The position numbers and the translations under genes were made by a program. A model generated the notes under the pieces. It searched no databases. It saw nothing but the letters and a program-made list of their open reading frames with translations, and was not told the DNA's origin. This document shows positions 34,544 to 43,367 of a DNA stretch of 63,847 nucleotides, in pieces. This DNA comes from GCA-016699975 sp964420045 (lineage in GTDB: Bacteria; Patescibacteriota; Minisyncoccia; Moranbacterales; UBA1568): assembly GCA_964420045.1 (NCBI GenBank), contig CAYQPQ010000003.1, positions 1 to 63,847 of the forward strand, read 5' to 3'. Each line of letters starts with the position of its first letter. Position 1 is the first letter of the stretch.

Positions 34544-36925
34544 ATGTTGCAACACTCCTATCCGGGGCTTTCGACACGTGAAGCTGAAGCGGCATTGGAG
34601 CGCTACGGTATCAACGATGTTTCCGAACAGCGAACGGGATTTGTGCGAAAGTTCCTCGCGCCACTCTACTCGCCAATATCGATCATGTTGCTCGGTGCGG
34701 CGACGCTTTCGAGACTCAATGGACGGTATTTCGACTTTTACTTCATACTCGCGCTTTACGCGGTAAATTACTCCATACAAAAATGGCAGGAATTCAAAGC
34801 GGATCGTGCCATTCAGGAATTGCAGAATCGATTGTCCTTTGACGTGTGGACACTCCGAGAAGGGAAATGGGTGTTCGTGAATGCAAAATATCTCGTCCCC
34901 GGCGATCATATCCGATTGGGTTTGGGAAGTATTATTCCGGCAGACGGCACGGTGATTGAGGCGAAGAATCTTTCCGTAAATGAAGCGGTTCTGACCGGAG
35001 AATCGCTCCCCAAAGAAAAGCATCCGGGAAGCGCAATTCTTTCCGGATCTTTTGTCGCGACGGGAAGTTTCGAGGCGGAAATAACTGCGACCGGTCGACA
35101 TACCGCTTTTGGAAAAACGATCTTCTCCATCGAGCAGCCGACTGAGAAAAGCATACTCGAGAAAGATATTCTGAGTATCACAAGATTTCTCATGGTGGTA
35201 AGCATGCTTGCCGTTGCAATACTGACCATCGTTTTTCTCTTTCGCGGCGAATCGCTCAATAATCTCGTCTTGCTCGACTTGAGTCTTATCATTGCCGGTA
35301 TCCCCATTGCGCTTCCGGCGGTTATGGCGATTATTCTCAGTATCGGTGCTTCGGGGCTCGCCAAAAAACTCGTCATCGTGCGAAGACTTTCCGCGCTTCA
35401 GGACCTTGCCAATGTGAATCTCCTTTTGACGGATAAAACGGGAACGCTCACGAAGAATGAGATTAGCGTTGCCAATGTCATTTCCTACCGAAATGGTTTG
35501 AGTACGGACGATGTCATAGAGCTTGCGCACCTGGCAACCTCAACTGATACTCCGGATGCTATTGATCTCGCTGTGACGAAACGGTTCCAAAAGACCGGTC
35601 GATCATCCGAAGGAAGCGCTGTGTTAACTTTCATCCCGTATGATTCGGAACGAAAACACTCAACCGCACATATACAAAAAGGAGATGAGAAGCTGCTTAT
35701 CAGCCTTGGCGCTCCGCAAGTCATACGCGCACTTGATGAATTTGCACTTCCGGAAATGGCGGAGCGATTCGACAATGATATTCGTGAAGCGGCGCAAAAT
35801 GGCTTTCGAGTCCTCGCTGTTGCCACAAAGAAAAACAGCGAGGAAGAATCTCACATGGAAATTGCCGGTGTACTTTTCTTGGCGGATCCGCTTGATGAAC
35901 GGTCAAAGGAAACCATGCATTTTATGCGAGAAAACGGCATAGCCGTTAAAATGTTGACGGGAGACAATTGCGTTATCGCGGAGAGAATCGCTCAAGAACT
36001 TGAGTTGCCCGGTGAGGTTTTTCCGGCAGAAGAGGCGCGGAAACTCTTCAGTGATGTCGAAGCCATGCATCGAAAATTCAATGCAATTGCCGCCTTTGCC
36101 GAGATTCTCCCGAAAGATAAATATGAAATTGTAAAAGCATTCCAATCACAGTATATCGTCGCATCAACCGGTGATGGCATCAATGATCTCCCGGCACTCA
36201 AGGTGGCCAATGTCGGCATTGCTGTTTCCGGAGCGGTCAGTGCACTCAAGAGCATGGCCGATATTGTTCTCTTGGGACAAGGATTGTCGGTAATACAAGA
36301 CGCTATCTTGGAATCCCGGAAAATCTTCGTGCGGCTCTATAATTATTCCGTCTATCGAATTTCCGAGAGTTTTCGCCTTATCATCACCATCCTTATCCTA
36401 GGCGTTTGGTACGGATTTTATCCGCTCGTGCCACTCCAACTCATCCTACTCGCATTCTTGAATGACATTCCCATTATTTCTCTGGCGTTTGATCGGGTGA
36501 AAATTCTTGCCAAGCCGTCGGAAGTGAACGTTCGGGAGCGCCTTATTCTGAGTCTTCTCTTCGGATCCGTCGGGGTGATAAACAGCATCTTACTGTTTTT
36601 TCTCATGACCAACGTATTTCACCTTTCGCTTCCGGTGATTCAAACGATATTTTTCCTCAAACTCACCGTATCCGGACACGCGCTCGTATTCGTGGCCCAT
36701 ACCAAAGAACGATGGTACCGTTTCTTCCCCAGTCGCGCGGTCATACTTGCCACGGTTACGACGCAGATACTTGCTACGGCGCTTGCTGTTTCGGGATTTT
36801 TGATGCCGGCAAGCATTTCGCTTTCGACGGCATTCCTGGTGTGGCTGTGGGCGTTCTTCTGGATGCAAATCAGCGAGTATACGAAAGACGTACAAACGCG
36901 ATATTTCCAAAATCATTCGAAATAA
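34544..36925 (+). CDS. P-type ATPase, plasma-membrane H+-ATPase (P3A)-like
   Basis: 793 residues. N-terminal cation-ATPase domain (YPGLSTREAEAALERYG), TM1-2, actuator with LTGES (about 151-154), TM3-4 with IAGIPIALPAVM, phosphorylation site DKTGTLT (about 295), the MLTGDN and STGDGINDLPALK (about 542) hinge motifs and TM5-10. P3A enzymes usually have GDGVNDAPALK; Ile and Leu replace Val and Ala. The short cytosolic ends and total size fit proton pumps of this group rather than Ca2+ pumps. It would energise the membrane in a fermenter. ATG 34544 follows GCT. Confidence 0.85.
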   Translation: MLQHSYPGLSTREAEAALERYGINDVSEQRTGFVRKFLAPLYSPISIMLLGAATLSRLNGRYFDFYFILALYAVNYSIQKWQEFKADRAIQELQNRLSFDVWTLREGKWVFVNAKYLVPGDHIRLGLGSIIPADGTVIEAKNLSVNEAVLTGESLPKEKHPGSAILSGSFVATGSFEAEITATGRHTAFGKTIFSIEQPTEKSILEKDILSITRFLMVVSMLAVAILTIVFLFRGESLNNLVLLDLSLIIAGIPIALPAVMAIILSIGASGLAKKLVIVRRLSALQDLANVNLLLTDKTGTLTKNEISVANVISYRNGLSTDDVIELAHLATSTDTPDAIDLAVTKRFQKTGRSSEGSAVLTFIPYDSERKHSTAHIQKGDEKLLISLGAPQVIRALDEFALPEMAERFDNDIREAAQNGFRVLAVATKKNSEEESHMEIAGVLFLADPLDERSKETMHFMRENGIAVKMLTGDNCVIAERIAQELELPGEVFPAEEARKLFSDVEAMHRKFNAIAAFAEILPKDKYEIVKAFQSQYIVASTGDGINDLPALKVANVGIAVSGAVSALKSMADIVLLGQGLSVIQDAILESRKIFVRLYNYSVYRISESFRLIITILILGVWYGFYPLVPLQLILLAFLNDIPIISLAFDRVKILAKPSEVNVRERLILSLLFGSVGVINSILLFFLMTNVFHLSLPVIQTIFFLKLTVSGHALVFVAHTKERWYRFFPSRAVILATVTTQILATALAVSGFLMPASISLSTAFLVWLWAFFWMQISEYTKDVQTRYFQNHSK

Positions 36926-36977
36926 CAGCAGGTATTTTATAGTCAGGAGTACATCGTAAACACTTTTTCATATTCCT

Positions 36978-37178
36978 ATGGATTCGGATACTCTCAAGAA
37001 ACTGGAAGCGATGGAGCAGAAAATAGACCGCATGTTTACCAGCGTGGAGAAACTTCGACGATATTTTCTGTGGACGTTGGTTATCACGCTTCTAACAGTT
37101 GTCCTTCCGCTTATCGCACTGCTTTTTGCGGTGCCATGGGCATTTGGCATTCTTTCAAATGCATACAACATATCATAA
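36978..37178 (+). CDS. Small membrane protein with N-terminal coiled coil
   Basis: 66 residues. Residues 1-27 are charged and heptad-like (DTLKKLEAMEQKIDRMF, SVEKLRR); 30-57 form one long or two short TM helices (YFLWTLVITLLTVVLPLIA). Proteins of this type are frequent in Parcubacteria, without a known role. ATG 36978 follows TTCCT, and the phosphoesterase gene starts nine bases after its stop, so the two are co-transcribed. Confidence 0.7.
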   Translation: MDSDTLKKLEAMEQKIDRMFTSVEKLRRYFLWTLVITLLTVVLPLIALLFAVPWAFGILSNAYNIS

Positions 37179-37187
37179 TATTCTCCT

Positions 37188-38303
37188 ATGACTCGATTGC
37201 TTCGCGGCATAATATTGCTTTGTGTGCTTCTTGCGGTGCTTTTTGGTATACAGGTATTCGTTTTCTTTTCCATTGAAACGTTTTTCTCGATTACCGATGA
37301 TTTCGAACGGCTCCTCTTGTATGCGGGAACAGCCGCTATTCCACTCGGCTTTATTCTCGCGTCCATACTCGGGAAAATGCACGAAAACGTCATCACCAAA
37401 TCCTTCTATGTACTCACGGGGATTCTCTTGGGCATTGGAGCGAATATCGCACTTGCTTCACTTATCGTTTGGGGAATATTTTGGATTTTTGGAAGTTCAG
37501 TCTATTTCTCGTTTCCCATGTTCGCCGGAATATTGTTCGCGCTAGCGATTATTGCGTCGATCTATGGCGTCTGGAACGCCTCTCACCCGATTATTAAACA
37601 TATCGAGGTATCCATTCCGAATCTTCCCGATATCTGGAAAGGGAAGTGTGTCGTTCAGCTGTCGGATATTCATTTGGGATATGTCTATCAGTTGAATTTT
37701 ATGCGTCGAGTTGTTGCGCTCGTCAATGATCTTCATCCGGAAGCAGTCTTTATCACCGGCGATCTCTTCGATGGTATGGACGGCGATCTTGAACATGCCG
37801 TAGATACGATTGGCGATATTCGTTCTCAGCAGGGCATCTTTTTTGTAAATGGAAATCACGAAACGTATTTCGGACTGGAAAAATCATTCGACCTTCTCAA
37901 AAGAACTCCGGTGCGAATTCTCAAGGACGAGGTGGTCGATGTGCAAGGGCTCAAAGTGATCGGTATTGGGTATCCGAAACAGGGAGAAAAGAAGGATATC
38001 GTGCGCATCGCAGAATCTCTCAGCAGCGCCTGGAAGGGAATGCCCAATGTGCTCCTCTACCATGCACCGACGCATATTCAGGGCTTCCAAGACGCTGGTA
38101 TCAATCTTCAACTCTCGGGGCATACCCACAAGGGGCAGCTCTTCCCCTTTAATCTCATAACCAAAATCGTGCATAAGGGACACGATTACGGACTGTATAC
38201 GCAGGGCGACTACACGCTGTACACAACAAGCGGTATCGGCACCTGGGGACCGTCCATGCGACTTGGCAACCGCCCGGAAATTGTCGCTATCACACTCCGA
38301 TAG
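37188..38303 (+). CDS. Membrane-bound metallophosphoesterase (YaeI/YkuE-like)
   Basis: 371 residues. Four hydrophobic segments in the first 130 residues anchor a calcineurin-like domain. Dinuclear metal motifs in order: LSDIHLG (about 158), TGDLFDG, NGNHE, LLYHAPT and LSGHTHKGQLFPF. Relatives act on UDP-diacylglucosamine or on phospholipids and nucleotides; the substrate here is unknown. The phosphatase domain could lie on either side of the membrane. It is co-transcribed with the small upstream membrane protein. Confidence 0.85.
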   Translation: MTRLLRGIILLCVLLAVLFGIQVFVFFSIETFFSITDDFERLLLYAGTAAIPLGFILASILGKMHENVITKSFYVLTGILLGIGANIALASLIVWGIFWIFGSSVYFSFPMFAGILFALAIIASIYGVWNASHPIIKHIEVSIPNLPDIWKGKCVVQLSDIHLGYVYQLNFMRRVVALVNDLHPEAVFITGDLFDGMDGDLEHAVDTIGDIRSQQGIFFVNGNHETYFGLEKSFDLLKRTPVRILKDEVVDVQGLKVIGIGYPKQGEKKDIVRIAESLSSAWKGMPNVLLYHAPTHIQGFQDAGINLQLSGHTHKGQLFPFNLITKIVHKGHDYGLYTQGDYTLYTTSGIGTWGPSMRLGNRPEIVAITLR

Positions 38304-38324
38304 GTCTGCATGCTTGGAACATCT

Positions 38325-38338
38325 TGTCAACGTTGACA
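38325..38338. promoter_or_regulatory. Perfect 14-bp palindrome over a -35 element (candidate operator)
   Basis: TGTCAACGTTGACA is its own reverse complement. Its last six bases are the -35 hexamer TTGACA of the promoter at 38333-38362. A dimeric repressor bound here would block RNA polymerase. The regulator is not encoded next to it. Confidence 0.6.
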
Positions 38339-38362
38339 CGAAAAAACATTTTTTTCTACAAT
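38333..38362 (+). promoter_or_regulatory. Strong promoter of the Gld-type ABC operon
   Basis: Perfect -35 TTGACA, 18-base A/T-rich spacer, -10 TACAAT. The predicted start is near 38369, about 31 bases before ATG 38400. Confidence 0.7.
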
Positions 38363-38399
38363 GGGAAAACATGCGTGAACTTTTCCTTTCTTCCTCGGT

Positions 38400-39323
38400 A
38401 TGATTACACTCAAGAATGTCACGAAGTATTTTGGAAATGTCAAAGCGGTAAATGACCTCTCGTTTTCCGTAGACTCAGGCGAAGTTATCGGGTTCCTCGG
38501 ACCGAATGGCGCCGGAAAAACAACAACGCTGCGTATGATGACGGGGTTTCTTTCTCCCGATCGCGGTTCCATCTCCATAGACGGCATCGATATTGAGAGA
38601 GACCCGGTATCCGCTCAGAAAAAAATAGGCTATCTTCCCGAAAACAACCCGCTCTATACCACTATGCTGGTATCGGAGTTTCTTGATTTGGCCGCCCGTC
38701 TCCATCAGGTGCCACCGTCCGACTGCAAAGAGGCAACCGGCCGCGTCGTGCACGCTGTCGGTATCGAAGAAATGTTTTACCGTCCGATACGGGAACTCTC
38801 CAAAGGATTCCGCCAACGAGTCGGCATCGCCGCCGCACTGATTCATCAACCGGACATCATCATCCTTGACGAGCCAACCGAAGGTCTTGATCCAAATCAG
38901 CGGGGAGATATTCGCACGCTCATCAAAGACTTGGCAAAAAAACACACGGTTGTTATGAGCACGCACGTTATGCAAGAGGCTTCCGCCGTCTGCAGTCGAC
39001 TTCTCATACTCAACAAAGGCGGGATAGCCGCCGATGGAACCGCTGAAGAACTTGCTGCCAACGCGGAAGGGAAGCGAATCCTCTCTCTGGACATTGAAGG
39101 ATCCGAAGTAACTCCCGAGTTAACAAAGCTGGTCGGAAAAGAGGCTTTCTCGATAAAAAAGCAGAGACAAGACCGGATTTCCGCCACACTCTCACTTGAA
39201 AAGGGAAGGGAGATTCGTCCCGATATCTCCAAGCTTGCGTGGAAACATCACTGGATTGTGTGGGATATGCATGAAGAAGAACGGAAACTCGAAGACATCT
39301 TTCAAGCCCTTACCAAGGAATAG
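38400..39323 (+). CDS. ABC transporter ATP-binding protein, GldA/NatA-like
   Basis: 307 residues. Walker A GPNGAGKTT (about 37), Q-loop LPENNPLY, signature LSKGFRQR (Lys at the second Gly position, common in this group), Walker B IIILDEPTEGLDP and H-loop STHVMQEA. A C-terminal extension of about 80 residues follows. It starts a three-gene operon with a GldF-GldG fusion and a DUF4340 protein. In Bacteroidetes the related GldAFG complex is needed for gliding; elsewhere the same trio is common and its cargo is unknown. Confidence 0.9.
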   Translation: MITLKNVTKYFGNVKAVNDLSFSVDSGEVIGFLGPNGAGKTTTLRMMTGFLSPDRGSISIDGIDIERDPVSAQKKIGYLPENNPLYTTMLVSEFLDLAARLHQVPPSDCKEATGRVVHAVGIEEMFYRPIRELSKGFRQRVGIAAALIHQPDIIILDEPTEGLDPNQRGDIRTLIKDLAKKHTVVMSTHVMQEASAVCSRLLILNKGGIAADGTAEELAANAEGKRILSLDIEGSEVTPELTKLVGKEAFSIKKQRQDRISATLSLEKGREIRPDISKLAWKHHWIVWDMHEEERKLEDIFQALTKE

Positions 39324-39328
39324 ACGCT

Positions 39329-41641
39329 ATGAAAAATATGCTTACGCTTGTCCGAAAGGAATTACAAGCTTCTTTTAACAACCCGACAGCCTATATCGTT
39401 ATCGCGGCATTTCTTCTTCTGTGGGAATTTCTCTTCTTTCGACAGGTCTTTCTCATTGGGGAAGTCTCCGTGCGAAGTCTTTTCGACTTCTTGCCTTGGC
39501 TTCTCCTCCTGGTCATTCCCGCCCTCACCATGGGATCTCTTGCGGAAGAAAAAAACGAGGGGACAATCGAATTTCTTCTGACGCGACCAATACGACCGAT
39601 AGAACTCATTCTTGGAAAATTCTTCGGCATACTCATATTCTTCTCGATAGCAACCGCTTTTGTTTTTCCGATTGCGTGGAGTTTTCATTTCTTCGGAACC
39701 GTTGATTGGGGTCAAGCGGTTGCACAATATCTCGGCGGAATACTTCTGGCAGCCGTTTTGTCGAGCCTCGGCATTGCCATATCGAGCCTCGTACGAAGTC
39801 AGATTGCCGCTTTTGTCGTGTCTGCCATAGCCAGCTTCTTTCTGATTATTTCCGGGATGGAGATTGTGACATCGAGACTGCCTCTTTCGATGGCATCATT
39901 CTTTGAGCAATTCTCCGCTTTCAATCACTTCACCTCTCTTGCGCGCGGCGTAATTGACACCCGAGATATCTGGTATTTCGCTTCTTTTACGGCGGTATTC
40001 TTGAGTGTCGCTTTTTTGAATATTCTTCAATCGAAGCTTGGAAAACGTCGGAAAGCATATCGGCAATACCGACTCGCACTCGTGATACTCTTCGGCATAG
40101 CGTTCTTCTCAAACATTGTCGGTTCGAGAATTCCCGGACGTATCGATCTGACCCGCAATAAAGCGTACACGCTCTCTCCATCGACGGTCGCCATACTGAC
40201 ATCGCTCCCTGATGACATTATCAATATCTCCCTGTACGCTTCGGGGCAGCTCCCGGCAGAATTTCAACCCGTGTTGCGCGACACGAAAGACATGCTCTCG
40301 GACTACCAGCGAATCGCTGCCGGAAAAATACAACTTACCGTCAAGGACCCTCTTTCGGATGCAGCGGTCGCCAGTGAAGCACAATCTCTCGGTATTCAAT
40401 CGGTGCGCTTCAATGTCGTTTCACAAGAGGCCTATCAGGTTAAGGAAGGGTATCTTGGCATCGTTGTCTCCTTTGGAGGAAAACACGAAACCATCCCCTT
40501 TGTTCGAAACACAGACACTCTGGAATACCAACTCTCCAGTCTTTTGACCAAGCTTACTACCGATAAGAAACCAGCTGTCGGCATGCTGTCCGGACATGGA
40601 GAGAAAAGTCTTTTCAGAGACTACGCGCGCATTTCGGATGAATGGAGCAAACAATTCGACGTGCGAGAAATAGTTGCGGAAAGCGACGCATCAACCGACA
40701 CGGCTACAAGCAAGGCAAATTCTGCTAAGAAGCCGACAGAAGAAAATCCTACGAAACATTTTACGCTTTCGGATGATTTGAAAGTGCTGATCATTGCCGG
40801 TCCGACGGAGAATTTTTCCGACAACGAAAAGAAAACGCTGACTGATTTCCTCAATCGCGGTGGAAGCGCGCTCTTTCTGGTTGATGGCGTCACGGCATCG
40901 CCAAGCACCATGAGTGTTTCCAAAAATACCAGTAATTTCACAGGTTTCCTCAAGGATGAGCTGGGCGTCACAGTTCAGGGAAATATGATCTACGATCTCC
41001 GCGCCAATGAATCCGTGAGTTTCGGCGGAGGACATCAAATGCAGTACATATTGCCGTACCCTCTTTGGATTCGCGCACAGAAAATAGCGAGTGATTCTCC
41101 GATTGTCGCATCGATCAATGAAATCTCTCTTCCTTGGACCAGCGGTATCGAAACCAATGATGACGAATTGAAGAAGCAAGGATACGAATCAACGACACTC
41201 TTTTCCACGACGCCGTTTGCCGGACAGGAAGATGCGAATCTCAGCATAGCGCCGGATCAAGACTTTCCGAAGACAGATCTTGCGACACGAACGGTTGCCG
41301 TTGAGCTGTCATCTACGTCAGCGCAAGAAGGGAAGACCGGTTCTCGGATTATCATCGTCGGCAATTCAGGATTTCTCACGGATCAGTTTGTTGGCAACAA
41401 TCCGGCGAATCTCTCTTTTGGCGTAAGCGCTCTGGCATTCTTAGGACAAGAATCTTCCTTGGGCTCAATTGCCGCCAAAAATGCTTCGGCGGAGAAATTT
41501 ACTTTTACCAACGCTTCGGAACCAAATATTCTTAAGTTTGGGAATATGGCGTTTGCACTTGCACTTACTATCGGATACGGCATGTTCCGACTCTTTCGCA
41601 GAAACAGAAAACGACGTCTTTCTTATGGCGAAGAATTCTAA
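39329..41641 (+). CDS. Fusion of ABC-2 permease (GldF-like) and GldG-like substrate domain
   Basis: 770 residues. The first 240 or so hold six TM helices of an ABC-2 permease, including TMGSLAEEKNEGTIEFLLT after helix 2, typical of GldF. After a further TM (about 250) comes the extracytoplasmic GldG part: DLTRNKAYTLSP, SLPDDIINISLYAS, LEYQLSSLLTKL, VGMLSGHGEKS and IVGNSGFLTDQF. A final TM (about 742-760) with a basic tail ends the protein. GldF and GldG are separate genes in many genomes. It starts five bases after the ATPase gene. Confidence 0.85.
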   Translation: MKNMLTLVRKELQASFNNPTAYIVIAAFLLLWEFLFFRQVFLIGEVSVRSLFDFLPWLLLLVIPALTMGSLAEEKNEGTIEFLLTRPIRPIELILGKFFGILIFFSIATAFVFPIAWSFHFFGTVDWGQAVAQYLGGILLAAVLSSLGIAISSLVRSQIAAFVVSAIASFFLIISGMEIVTSRLPLSMASFFEQFSAFNHFTSLARGVIDTRDIWYFASFTAVFLSVAFLNILQSKLGKRRKAYRQYRLALVILFGIAFFSNIVGSRIPGRIDLTRNKAYTLSPSTVAILTSLPDDIINISLYASGQLPAEFQPVLRDTKDMLSDYQRIAAGKIQLTVKDPLSDAAVASEAQSLGIQSVRFNVVSQEAYQVKEGYLGIVVSFGGKHETIPFVRNTDTLEYQLSSLLTKLTTDKKPAVGMLSGHGEKSLFRDYARISDEWSKQFDVREIVAESDASTDTATSKANSAKKPTEENPTKHFTLSDDLKVLIIAGPTENFSDNEKKTLTDFLNRGGSALFLVDGVTASPSTMSVSKNTSNFTGFLKDELGVTVQGNMIYDLRANESVSFGGGHQMQYILPYPLWIRAQKIASDSPIVASINEISLPWTSGIETNDDELKKQGYESTTLFSTTPFAGQEDANLSIAPDQDFPKTDLATRTVAVELSSTSAQEGKTGSRIIIVGNSGFLTDQFVGNNPANLSFGVSALAFLGQESSLGSIAAKNASAEKFTFTNASEPNILKFGNMAFALALTIGYGMFRLFRRNRKRRLSYGEEF

Positions 41642-41674
41642 TCCGTCAGATTCCGAAATACGAAAAATACGAAT

Positions 41675-42280
41675 ATGAATAACTCATTTCTCAAGGTATC
41701 ATCCATTATTCTTGGCTGCCTCCTCCTTGTTGCCAGTATTCCTTGGTTGCGTGACGCCTTCGGATCAAAGCAGGGGAGCAATACGCTGGCAAGTACAGCT
41801 ACGAGCATCAATCTCTCATCATTTGCAGAAAACTCCGTCATTGCCGTAAACATAAAACAGAAAGACAGGGACGCGATTGTGTTGGAAAAACAGGGAGATG
41901 TGTGGAAAATAGGACCCGACGACGCCGATGCCGACAAGGTAACTTCGCTCTTCCAGGCTTTTTCATTGCTCGTGCCACAAGAAATGGTCTCAAAGAATGA
42001 AGCCAATTTTGCCAAATTCGGAGTCACCAAAGAAGACGGCATTCGGCTCGAGGTTCGAGATGCAAGTGGAGGATCATCCGTTTTCTATGTGGGTACGGAT
42101 AGCGACGTTCCCCAAGAGTTTTTTATTCGAAAAGATGGTATAAAAAATACCTATTCTGCCAAAGGAACACTCCGAAGCCTCCTTACTCAGGGTGCATCCT
42201 ATTGGAAGAAATCGTCCGAAAAAAAATCCGGTGCGGATACGTCGACAAATACGAATATCTCGAAAGAATCTGCGAAGTAG
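41675..42280 (+). CDS. DUF4340 domain protein, membrane-anchored
   Basis: 201 residues. An N-terminal TM helix (about 7-25) is followed by a beta-rich domain with VNIKQKDRDAIVLEKQGDVW, NFAKFGVTKEDGIRLEV and SVFYVGTDSD, matching DUF4340, which commonly follows GldG genes. The protein should face outward and work with the GldF-GldG fusion. The last 30 residues are Ser, Thr and Lys rich. It starts 33 bases after the fusion gene. Confidence 0.8.
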   Translation: MNNSFLKVSSIILGCLLLVASIPWLRDAFGSKQGSNTLASTATSINLSSFAENSVIAVNIKQKDRDAIVLEKQGDVWKIGPDDADADKVTSLFQAFSLLVPQEMVSKNEANFAKFGVTKEDGIRLEVRDASGGSSVFYVGTDSDVPQEFFIRKDGIKNTYSAKGTLRSLLTQGASYWKKSSEKKSGADTSTNTNISKESAK

Positions 42281-42367
42281 TGTATACTCAAAAAATGTGA
42301 ACAGGGAAGTCATGTAAACTCAGCGCTCTCGAGAATAATTCGTTTATACAAAATAAGAATTCTCTTT

Positions 42368-42721
42368 ATGTCAGATATTCAAAGTATTTTCAATCACTTG
42401 AGCGAGATGAAAAAAGAACAAAAGGAAATAAAAAAAGAGTATCGAGACGTGCTCGCGCAGAATCTCGATTATGAGAAAGCTGTCGAGGAGCTCGAGAAAT
42501 CGAGGGAGAAGAAAACCATGCTCGAGCAAAAGGCTAAAGAATCTCTTGGTAAACGCTATGAGCGCTACGAAGAACTTGCCGATGAAATCAAAGCGAATCA
42601 AGAAATGCTCTCCGATATGGCTATGACGACGCTTATGGACGGAAAAACTGTTGAAGCCGTCGATGAATATGGCAACAAATACGAGCCTATTTTCGCCGTC
42701 CGCTTTAAGAAACAAGGGTAG
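42368..42721 (+). CDS. Hypothetical coiled-coil protein
   Basis: 117 residues. Residues 5-85 are almost all charged with a heptad pattern (EMKKEQKEIKKEYRD, EELEKSREKKTMLEQ), predicting a long coiled coil. The end, EYGNKYEPIFAVRF, is beta-like. No family recognised. It lies 87 bases after the DUF4340 gene and ends before a bidirectional terminator. ATG 42368 follows TTT. Confidence 0.7.
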   Translation: MSDIQSIFNHLSEMKKEQKEIKKEYRDVLAQNLDYEKAVEELEKSREKKTMLEQKAKESLGKRYERYEELADEIKANQEMLSDMAMTTLMDGKTVEAVDEYGNKYEPIFAVRFKKQG

Positions 42722-42797
42722 AGGAGGGGAGGAGAGAGTAACGAGAAGAAATGAAAGATTTGTAGAAGGTGTCTGCGCGGATAGGACAGATAAATAT

Positions 42798-42830
42798 AAA
42801 AAAACCGGCATATATTCATACCGGTTTTTG
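42798..42830. terminator. Bidirectional terminator
   Basis: AAAAACCGG and CCGGTTTTT form a nine-pair stem around a 12-base loop. A run of As before it and Ts after it allow it to act in both directions. It lies at the left of the 346-base stretch 42722-43067, which otherwise holds the palindrome at 42840 and the cut-off ORF at 42882. Confidence 0.8.
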
Positions 42831-42839
42831 GAAATATAC

Positions 42840-42869
42840 TATGTCGCATAATGTAAGTTATGCGACATA
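42840..42869. repeat. Perfect 12-bp inverted repeat, 6-base loop
   Basis: TATGTCGCATAA, six bases, then TTATGCGACATA. It has no T-run and is not a terminator by itself. It could be an operator, a stable RNA hairpin at the end of the leftward transcript, or a leftover of a mobile element, since an IS30 remnant lies 200 bases away. Confidence 0.7.
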
Positions 42870-42881
42870 TAACTATACAAA

Positions 42882-43067
42882 TCACTTTTCTTCGTAATCA
42901 TAATCAGTAGTGAGAAGCGGCGCATCTCCTTCAGCTGTCTCACCATCATCTTCTTCTATGGGAAGCAAGTTTGCCGCCATACCAGCAGCACCAATGTACG
43001 TATTATATGGTCCGGAAGGACCAAGGAATTCCCAAGAAGCCCCATCACTGTCACCAGGATCACTAGG
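42882..43067 (-). pseudogene. C-terminal remnant of an unrecognised acidic protein, cut by the IS30 remnant
   Basis: On the minus strand a frame without stops ends at TGA 42884-42882. It encodes about 62 residues, including SWEFLGPSGPYNTYIGAAG and then a strongly acidic tail (PIEEDDGETAEGD, DYDYEEK). It has no convincing start, and its upstream side runs into the IS30 transposase remnant, as expected for a gene truncated by an insertion. It ends just before the palindrome and the bidirectional terminator, as a real leftward gene would. The acidic tail and Gly-aromatic segment suggest a secreted or surface protein, but I do not recognise it. Confidence 0.4.
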
Positions 43068-43367
43068 ATGACCATTGACAGAGGAACTGAAATGTCACAA
43101 CGCAAACTTTTTACCAGAGAGACGAAAATACGGGTGTTCTTTGCTGATCCCTACAGCCCATGGCAAAGAGGCACAAACGAAAATACCAACGGTCTTATTC
43201 GGCAATACTTTCCCAAAGGAAGTGATTTGTCTCAGGTATCCGTGAGGCAAATGAGGGCGGTTGAGCAAAAGTTAAACTCACGTCCACGAAAGGTTCTTGG
43301 ATTTTATACACCTTCAGAGAAGTTTTACACATTAACAACGGGTCAGAATATTGCATTGGAAAGTTGA
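43068..43367 (+). pseudogene. IS30-family transposase, C-terminal remnant
   Basis: Only the last 99 residues of an IS30 transposase remain: TIDRGTEM with the second catalytic Asp, FFADPYSPWQRGTNENTNG and LIRQYFPKGSD with the catalytic Glu, then LNSRPRKVLGFYTPSE. The N-terminal DNA-binding half and the first Asp are missing, and I see no matching inverted repeats on either side. It cannot transpose on its own. Confidence 0.85.

Noticed and set aside
34277..35530. 417-codon open frame on the minus strand opposite the MFS and P-type ATPase genes
   Set aside because: It lies wholly across two well-recognised genes, has low-complexity Arg/Lys/Glu-rich sequence and no family features. It is a shadow of their codon use.
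42840..43367. Palindrome as the terminal inverted repeat of the IS30 remnant
   Set aside because: It is a closed hairpin with both arms on one side of the remnant; no copy of TTATGCGACA is seen on the other side near 43368-43500.
43068..43367. Functional short IS30 transposase
   Set aside because: The DNA-binding half and the first catalytic Asp are missing.
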